Under the pieces are notes generated by a model. The model ran no database searches, was not told the origin of the DNA, and saw nothing but the letters and a program-made list of their open reading frames with translations. A stretch of DNA of 64,000 nt from Ciborinia camelliae. Lineage: Eukaryota > Ascomycota > Leotiomycetes > Helotiales > Sclerotiniaceae. Location of the stretch: contig JANPYM010000002.1 in the NCBI GenBank assembly GCA_025890175.1, forward strand, positions 397,440-461,439. The letters run 5' to 3'. The position numbers and the translations under genes are program-made. Below, one piece after another: positions 56,246 through 64,000 of this stretch (position 1 is its first letter; each line of letters starts with the position of its first letter).

Positions 56246-59200
56246 AAGGAGGATCTAAAAGATCGAGAGAAGGGTGTTGTCGTGGAAGGTAATTATTAAA
56301 GCAGCCCAGGTATTATCGACGCGGAATATGAGCATTCGACTCAATCGAACGAATTGTATAACGAGGATGAAGAAAATTTGGAGAGAAAATGCAATATCGC
56401 AGAGGTTCGTAGAATGAGTTGGTGTTGTATCGAAATAATGTTTCAGCTGCAGTGACTGAAATAAGGAACCTGCTTCAAGAGAAGGAAGCAAGCAAATGGT
56501 TATCCGAATGAATCGACGCAACGAAATCGTTATCTGGGTATCGTAATTTAAAGCAAACCACAGTCCAGCAGTAGCAGCGACCCTATTGGAAAATAAAAAC
56601 TAATATGATGACGATGAGTGAAGAGTGAAGAGTGACTATGTTGAAAAGAGTGTAATGAGGTCGTAGATGGTGTAGTATGGTATGGTGTGGTGTGGTGTGT
56701 GGAGGTTGCGTGGTGGAAAAAGGGGATAGATATGATACACTCAATGGTACGAGAATTGTCAAAAAAAGGGTATGTGTACCGGGATGAGTACTGTGCAGCG
56801 TAGAGTAGAGGGATGAAAGTTAGGATGAAAGATGAGAGATGAGAGATTGGAGATGATTGGAGATTGAAGATTGGTTCAATTGGTTGAGCGAATTGGGATT
56901 GAGCTTGTGTATTGAAAAATGCCCAGGTGTAATGTGAAAGGTGTGCGAGTTCCCGGATGGATGAAGAAAATGAATGAATGAATGAATTGGGGGGGGGAAA
57001 TGAATGGATGGGATGGATGTGGCTGTCAGGACTCAGGAGTACAGCAAAAGTAGTCAAGTCGTAGTGAGTCGGGGTAGGATTGACAGTATTATTGGGGTTG
57101 AAGAGTGTTGAGACAGAAGATTGATTGGTATGCGTAAGCAGGTACAATAGACCGTAGCTATAATTTGAATTTGAATGAGAGTACCTAGGTAGGTAGTGAA
57201 TGACGGAAATAATGTAAATGTAAATAAATGTTAATGTAAATTCAAATTCAAATATATAAAATACCATTCATTCATAAACCTTCTTAGATTTCATTTTCTC
57301 AATATGAAGGAAATCTAGACTCGGGCATCAGTAGATGGTCAAAAGATCAATAAATGACTTAATTATATTATCATACTTGTAGCAACTCAACTTGTAAGAT
57401 CCAGCTGGAGATAGGTACCGAATTATATTAACTTTCAATTAAAAGCATATTATCAATAAATGATTCAAAAGATTTGACAGGAATGGCTTAGATTGTAAGA
57501 GAATGCAGGTGGATGGATTTAAAGGTTCAAAATTCACAACTTACAAGCATGGTTTGTTTATATTGTTATTTGCAAGGTAGAGAAGAGAGAGCATCCATTT
57601 AGAGATTGGAGTGAGGCTTAGGATTTATGCTTTATATCAAAACGTTCATGATTCAATTTAGTACCTACTAGGTAATTAGTAGGTATTTATTAATTCATTT
57701 ATGTTCAATCATCTTTCTACTATATTTTGTCTTCACTGAAGCACTATATGATGATATTAATCAATCTAATCTACTGCACTCTACCTATTCCTCTCAATCT
57801 TTTACCTCTTTCTTATCTTGTGCTGACACTGCTGAGCGTTATTCGTTAATCCTATGGTATTGGTTGAATTTGAATGATCCAAACCAACTGTTGAACCATG
57901 GGGGCTTGAAATATGGGGCACCTGCAATATGCAATAATATGCACGATTTAAGGAATTTCTTTTGCTTTTCTCACCTCCCACTCAGCCAAGACTCTCCAAG
58001 TTGCTTTTAAAATGCTAGTCAGGTACAGTACATTCATTTATTTGATCGTACCTGAATAATCCTGATATCATAAATTATCTATATTATTACTTCAATAATA
58101 TATCTATTTGCGAGCGAGAGATATATATACATTCCCAAACATCTTCTCTCCAAACCATTATATAAATATCAAACCTCCTCCCCCTCAAACTCTCCTTGTC
58201 CCTTCTCTTCTCTTTTTCTCCTTCTTTCTTCTCTCTCAATACAACGCAATACAACACAAATGATGCAATGCAATGCAAATGCAAATGCAATGTAATGTTC
58301 ACCAAAAACGAAAGGACGAAACTTTGAGATGGACCTCCGGTCCTCCACCTCCAGAATCCAATACAGTACCTACCTAGGTACCTACTCCATACCAGCCAGA
58401 CTGACTCCATCCCACCCTCCGCTAATTTCCTTCCAAACGATCCCAACTTTTTCCCAATAATAAAAATTATTATCCCATCAAGTTAATGAATTATTAATCA
58501 ACCAATCAATCAATCAATCAATTAACAAATCGATTCGTTTAAAAAAAACCCCAGGGGTCTGTGAACTCTGTCCGACACCCGTCTCTATGAACTACTCGAT
58601 GGCCCATTATTTGGAACTCTGGACTTTCGGATCATCGATCCACCTACCTCCATATCCACAATCCACAATCCACAGTCCATCCACATGCACGTTTCAACTT
58701 TCAACTTTCCGTCAGGACGACTCAGGATTTTCAGGAACCGACACAGACGCCCGCAGCAGCACGCACGCTTCTTGCATATTAATTTATTAATTGATTGATT
58801 GAACCTTTTTTTCCCCTTCCCATCCATCCCACTTCCATTCGTCATTTCGCACTTTATATTTTCGGTAATTTTTTTTTCACCACGCTTAAATAGTAATAAT
58901 AATAATAATAATGTCTGATTACATATTAAGGTATTCCGGGTCCTGAAGTAGTAGGTAGGTACCTACCCAGGTACTGTCTTAATGATAATCAGATTACAAT
59001 AATGCACATACAGATAGATCACAGCTCGGAAGTCGGCGCTGCGAACGAACGAACGAAACAGAAACACACAGAGTCACGTCACGGACGGCCCTTGAGAATA
59101 ATAAATGAATGCGCGAGTTATCTCATTTTTCAAACTCTCTTGATGAGATCATCCGCGAACTCCTCCTGGTTCCTGTCAGCGTGAAGGCAGGTACGGGATA

Positions 59201-61157
59201 TCCATATGCATGGTGAAGATACCTACCTACCTATGTGTCGGTATAGGTATGATGTACAAATAAAATCAAATCAAAATCAACCGAAAAAGAAAAAAAGAAA
59301 TAAAAAGGAAATAGATGAGATATTTCATTCCCGCACATCTATCTAAACAGCCAGCCAGCCAAGTTCATTCCAACCCAATACTACCTACCTACCTATATAC
59401 CTACCTAGATAACATATAAAAGTACAAGTCCAACCACCCTTCCTTCCTTCCATCAATCCCCATGCCACGAAAGATTTTCGTCAACTCCCTACATACATAC
59501 ACCCCACCGCCACCAAACTCCAAAGCATTTTGCCTCTTACCTAGTGATGCTACATACAGTACCTACCTAGGTACGCATTTGCTTTGCTTTGCCTTCCTAG
59601 CCTAGGTAAGGTAAGGTAATGTAACATAGGTAAGGTAACATAGGTTAGGTAGGTTAGGTTAGGTAGGTACGAAAACATCATTACGTCAAATAAAAAGGGA
59701 CCTCGAGCTTCTGATGTTATGTTATGTTCTGAGCGAGAGATCCGTTGTTTCACGTCTTGGGTAGGAAGGTAGGTAGATAGGTAGATAGATAGATAGATAG
59801 GTAGATAGATAGGTACAGGAATTAAATACCTAATGATTAAAGAAAAAAATGTCCATATCGAGTGAGTGAGTGAGTGAGTGAGTTAGTTATCGACGAGCTT
59901 TGTGCTTGCTTGCTTGCTTCAATTGCTCGCAAGAATGATGACCTACCTAACCTACCTAGATCCTAAGTCCTAACTAAGCTCTGAGTCCCGAGTTCTGAGT
60001 CCCCCGTTGTTGAACATCCATGGCTCTAGGTACCTACCTAGGTATTTTCTGTAACTACCTAGTAGATACCTAGATAGGTAGGTAGATAGCTAGGTAGATA
60101 GGTATTTTTATCCAGCCCCAAGGGACTCCTCCTTACGATTCCGTCCATGACATACCTACCTATTTATATTGATCTAAAGCCCGGAGCTGCTAATATAAAT
60201 AAATAGTAAGATCAAATTGCTAAGACTTCGTTTTTGTTGCCTGATGAATATTTAGGTAAGTATCTAGGTACCTAGGTAGGTATTCAAGGCGAATAATAAT
60301 GAGAATGAGAACGAGCTCCTGACATGATGGAACGCCTCCCCCACGTTATCTATTGATGGGTTGTGCTAATTAATATATATATATATAGGTATATATATAT
60401 GCCCAAGACCCTTGGGGTAAAGGGTAAATGGTAAATGGTCAATATGAAAAAACACAACGTCTATATAAGATATTACCAAGGCGTGTCTGGGCTTAACACC
60501 CTCATCAAGCGAAGAAGGGGGGTCGATGCTCCCATTCGGACTCGTTGGCGCCATATAATGTCAGAAAGGATAAAATCAGGGTATGTGAAAGCACTACAAA
60601 AATGCCCATCTAAAGTAAAGGTAAGATGTTTTCCAAATATTGGAACACGTTGAGAATGGTCCGAGACATGTGGTATTCTTCCATTTGATAGCCACGAGGT
60701 TATGTTCAAGTCCTCGAGGCTCATGCTGCTTCCGACTAATCAACTACTTTGCTACTTGCATTGAATAACCACTGTTCATCCCTTCGCAACGGTAATACGG
60801 TAGATGCTACACATATGTCTGGATGGTACATAGGGGAGCGAGGTATGTCATAGCTCAGGCCGTTGATGTGTTTATAGCCAATGTCTGAGACGCGGATCAT
60901 ACAACCCCAGGCTCTTCCCATCATATGAATCATAGTATCCTCGCCTTATTAAGGGCAACAGGAAATCTTCCTCCGTCACCACTCACCAGTCATATACCGG
61001 TAGAGTTGACTTGTCGTCAATCGATGTGACGATAGCTTTGACTCCGAGACGTTTCCCGTCCATCTCAATCTCCCTATGACATCTAGCTGTTTTGGCATAT
61101 ATTCTCACCGGGAGATATGAAGATTCTGAAAAAAATTCATCTTGCGAAATATGAATC
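56246..61157. other. 4.9-kb region upstream of sho1, microsatellite-rich
   Basis: No gene I can support. The part next to 56245 is the sho1 promoter, and the 239-codon minus ORF at 56548-57267 is low-complexity and I regard it as leader/promoter DNA. CCTA/TAGG-type repeats and their palindromic joins (ACCTAGGT, TAGGTACC) are dense at about 57181-57195, 58368-58384, 58951-58972, 59384-59410, 59560-59670 and 59766-60300. There is also a GTGA run (about 59860-59885) and a TA run (60373-60400). Confidence 0.55.
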
Positions 61158-61838
61158 TTACTCCTGAGCCATTTCACCGTCCAATTGGTTGATCAATGTG
61201 GCTCTTCGGACTTTTTGCTCCACCTGCTGTACTCTTCCTTCCAGCTCTGCCCAGCTTTCACCAGTTCGCAATACATCAACAGTATACCAACGTTGAATGA
61301 CCGCTGCTGTTCTTTGTCTCAGAGCTGACAGTTCCGCATTTTGCGCCATTTGAAGAGCTTCAATTTTTGCGATCCTGGGCTGTAAATCGATAAGCTGTGC
61401 GGATGATTCTGCCGATGGAATTGGCATGTCGAGAATTGATGTTAGTCGAGAAGCGGTTGATGGATATGAGCTGGCAGATGCTAATATGATGGATAAAATA
61501 CTGGACGTATCGAGCGTGGTGGGTATTTGATCGGGGTCAATGGATTTAAAGAGATCAGGATATCTTGCATCTAGACATCATTAGTGACTATATCCGAACC
61601 GCTCAACTAGAATGAACTCACGTAGCTTTAACAACTCCTGAATAACCCTCGAATTTGAAGCAAGTCCATGTAGAACATGTTCTAACTCTGCAAGTCGTTC
61701 ATACGCAGATATAGATACGTCGGAGGTTGTGAGAGATGTAGTATCAATATGACCACACACAGCATATTCTATCCTCCGCAGTCGCGCTTCCAAGAGGTCA
61801 ATAGTTTCCGAAGCCGTCTTATCGAATGTGTTTTCCAT
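61158..61838 (-). CDS. ro-10: Dynactin p22/24-type subunit, RO-10-like nuclear distribution protein
   Basis: Shoulder/sidearm subunit of dynactin, needed for dynein-driven nuclear distribution in hyphae (Neurospora RO-10). Two exons (minus): 61622-61838 and 61158-61570, with intron 61571-61621 (51 nt), giving 209 residues. The protein is almost wholly helical and coiled-coil: IDLLEARLRRIEYAVCG and YERLAELEHVLHGLASNSRV in exon 1, then ARYPDLFKSIDPDQIPTTLD, LIDLQPRIAKIEALQMAQNA and SWAELEGRVQQVEQKVRRA. The LEARLRRIE start and the YPDLFK segment match dynactin subunit 3/RO-10 proteins. It is divergent from the amino-acid transporter. Confidence 0.88.
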
Positions 61839-62331
61839 TGTGGAGTATTTACATTCGTCGTTAGGAACCTAAGGGATTGCGAATTCCAATATTCCCAAAA
61901 TAATCTGGGGAAAGGAGACCGATACGTGAATGGCTGGGCGTATGCACACTGCAAGGCTGACAAGTCTATTAAGGTTAATTGGTGGCGCTTATTATTTAGC
62001 TTGGCCGGGTAATCATCAAGATAGCCGGGAACAGCTTTTTATTATTGGCCCTGATTAGTTACGGGCGATTGATTACCACTTGATTGCGCGACATCCGACC
62101 TTCACTTCGATAACTACCACATTCATTCCCCTCCCGATTACAACTTGATGTTCAGGCGAAAATCGATTAATATTTACGACTGAAGTTCTTACCTACAGTC
62201 TCAGGTACGCAAACGGGTATGTTAGCGTTGAGAAAGTTCTAGTGTCGGATCTGGACAGTTTTTCGAGAGCTCCGCACCAAAAATAGCGCGCACATCTTCA
62301 GAGAAGGAGAAGAGGACGAGAAAACCATAAG
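61839..62331. promoter_or_regulatory. Divergent promoter, ro-10 / vacuolar transporter
   Basis: These 493 bp separate two head-to-head genes and must contain both promoters. No recognised motif. The ORFs across the region are read-through. Confidence 0.55.
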
Positions 62332-64000
62332 ATGGCTTCATATTCAACTGTTGGTGGCCAAAGTGGCAGCGGGTCAGAGTCTAGTCGCGCCTCAAGGTAA
62401 GAAAACGGGTCAGGAAACAGGGAATTTGTATGAGGACATAACTGATGCTCGCGTGCAGGAGGAAATCACATCGAACAATTAAAGAACAAAACTCGCCTCA
62501 TGGACAAGCATCTTGGATCAGTAGCAATGTCAACCTTCTCAACACTAGTATGCTCTATTTATTCAATCTTTCAAAGGATTATGCTGACACTGGCCCTCTT
62601 AGTTGTCGGTGCCGGCACTCTTGCTATGCCTTTAGCAATGTCACACTTGGGAATACTCCCCGGAACATTCGTTATAGTATGGTCGGGCTTGATGTCAGCG
62701 TTTGGGTTATATTTACAATCTCGATGTGCCAGATATCTTGATAGAGGAACAGCTTCTTTCTTCGCCTTATCACAAATCACCTACCCAAATGCAGCAGTCA
62801 TTTTCGATGCAGCTATTGCTATCAAATGTTTCGGCGTGGGCGTTAGCTATTTGATCATTATTGGTGATCTAATGCCGGGAGTTGCAACGGGTTTCTACCC
62901 GGGGGCAGAGTCTATGCCGATTCTTATGGATCGGAAATTTTGGGTGACGATTTTTATGTGAGTTTGTACGTGTACATTTCATATGATTATACTGACTCCT
63001 ATCTAGGTTTGTTGTTATTCCGATCTCATATCTAAGACGTCTTGATTCCTTGAAATATACTAGTATTGTGGCCCTGGTCTCCATTGGGTACCTCGTAATA
63101 CTTGTGGTATACCATTTTGTTAAGGGGGACACTATGGCAGACCGAGGTCCAATTAGAGGGGTTGAGTGGGCAGGAATAGTCCCGGCTTTACAAAGTTTCC
63201 CTGTCATTGTCTTCGCTTATACTTGCCACCAGAATGTAGGTAGCAAATACCCTCCATGGTCATCGTTGATATACTGACGATCTTAGATGTTTTCAATCCT
63301 GAATGAGATCAAAGACAACTCACCCAAGCGAACAGCAGGTGTTGTTGCGGCAAGTATTGGCACTGCTTCTTCGATATATGTTTTAGTTGCTATCACTGGT
63401 TACTTGTCTTTTGGTAATGCTGTAAAGGGAAACATTGTTGGAATGTGTAAGTTTCTATCACTAAAACTATGTCTTACTAAACTGACAAATATAGATATCC
63501 CATCTACTGCTTCAACCATCGCTAAAGCAGCAATTGTCATTCTTGTCATGTTCTCTTATCCACTTCAAGTACATCCTTGTAGAGCATCAGTCGATGCAGT
63601 CTTGAAGTGGCGTCCAAATTCCTGGAAGAGAAGCCATTCACCTAACGGGTCACCTGCTCGATCCGCCCCTTTACTATCTGGAGGATATGTTCGCCCTTCC
63701 GCAAGAAACGACACTATTGGCGAAACACGCTTTGCAATAATTACCACAGTTATCATCACTCTTAGCTACTTTACAGCAGTTACTGTGTCATCCCTCGATA
63801 AAGTGCTTGCCTATGTGGGAAGCACAGGTAGTACTAGCATCAGTTTCATTCTACCAGGACTGTTTTACTACAAGATTTCTTCGCCAGACTCGATACATCA
63901 CCAAAGATTAACAAAAGAAGATGACGAAACAGATTCGGATGAAGATGAAGAGGAAAGTCAAGGTCTACTTGGCCGATCTATCAAGAAGATTGTACCTTGG
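62332..64000 (+). CDS. Vacuolar amino-acid transporter, AVT5/6/7-like (AAAP family), truncated by window edge
   Basis: Amino acid/auxin permease-type transporter resembling yeast Avt proteins that export amino acids from the vacuole. Six exons are visible: 62332-62396, 62459-62547, 62603-62957, 63007-63235, 63287-63446 and 63495-64000 and beyond, giving the first 468 residues. The start MASYSTVGGQSG is preceded by an A-rich context (ATAAG). TM1 has the family signature SSNVNLLNTIVGAGTLAMPLAM. Further marks are FFALSQITYPN, the acidic/cytosolic loops, SFPVIVFAYTCHQN (the conserved FAFxCHQN motif) and LFSY-like PLQVHPCR. A long loop (about 345-380) is Ser/Pro-rich. The last visible part is an acidic stretch (DDETDSDEDEEESQG) between late TMs. 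The C terminus lies outside the window. Confidence 0.92.

Noticed and set aside
56548..57267. 239-codon minus-strand ORF upstream of sho1
   Set aside because: Tyr/Ser/His-rich low-complexity composition from AT-rich promoter DNA, no domain, and it lies where the sho1 leader is expected.

Overview
The window is nuclear DNA of a filamentous ascomycete. The genes carry many short GT-AG introns (about 50-90 nt), several with CTAAC/CTAAT-type branch points. The gene set is typical of Pezizomycotina: ApsA, RO-10, Sho1, a fungal rhodopsin-type membrane protein, a UstYa/DUF3328 protein and a CYP52-like P450. The AT-rich intergenic DNA is full of CCTA/TAGG tetranucleotide runs. My impression is Leotiomycetes (Helotiales, perhaps a Botrytis/Sclerotinia relative), but genus and class are inference, not read from a marker gene. 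I resolved 19 protein-coding genes, 18 of them exon by exon. One of these, the vacuolar transporter at the right edge, runs off the window. I saw no rRNA, no convincing tRNA, no CRISPR array and no intact transposon.

Left part (1-16 kb) is a dense housekeeping block: ZIP zinc transporter (-), MDM10 (-) divergent from MRT4 (+), U1-70K (-) divergent from a mitochondrial L51-type ribosomal protein (+), triosephosphate isomerase (-), and a proline-rich/RS-like protein of unknown function (-). A 3.8-kb gene-poor stretch follows, then a seven-exon CYP52-like P450 (-, 19-21 kb). Next come a compact GC-rich array of hairpins at about 22.94-23.13 kb that looks like an unannotated structured RNA, and a seven-exon rhodopsin-domain membrane protein (-, 24-25.4 kb).

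The most interesting region is 26.2-31.6 kb. In order it holds a GFA/CENP-V-type zinc protein (+), a 67-residue secreted precursor with two near-identical 19-residue repeats (+), a UstYa-like DUF3328 protein with both HxxHC motifs (-), and a divergently transcribed 12-TM MFS exporter (+). Repeat-bearing secreted precursor, UstYa oxidase and MFS pump is the minimal architecture of a dikaritin-type fungal RiPP locus. The precursor lacks the usual Lys-Arg kexin sites and has no Tyr in its repeats, so if this is a RiPP locus it is an atypical one.

From 32.5 kb rightwards: an importin-7/8 (Nmd5/Sxm1) karyopherin (-), a 4-kb gap with a perfect 22 x 13-bp minisatellite and a perfect 32-bp inverted repeat, a Cys/Thr/Pro-rich secreted protein (+), the splicing factor Cwc24 (-), the 1720-residue cortical anchor ApsA/Num1 (+), the osmosensor Sho1 (-), the dynactin subunit RO-10 (-) and an AVT-type vacuolar amino-acid transporter (+, truncated). 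ApsA (cortical dynein/nuclear anchoring) and RO-10 (dynactin) act in the same nuclear-migration pathway and lie about 11 kb apart. Very long upstream regions rich in microsatellites flank apsA and SHO1.
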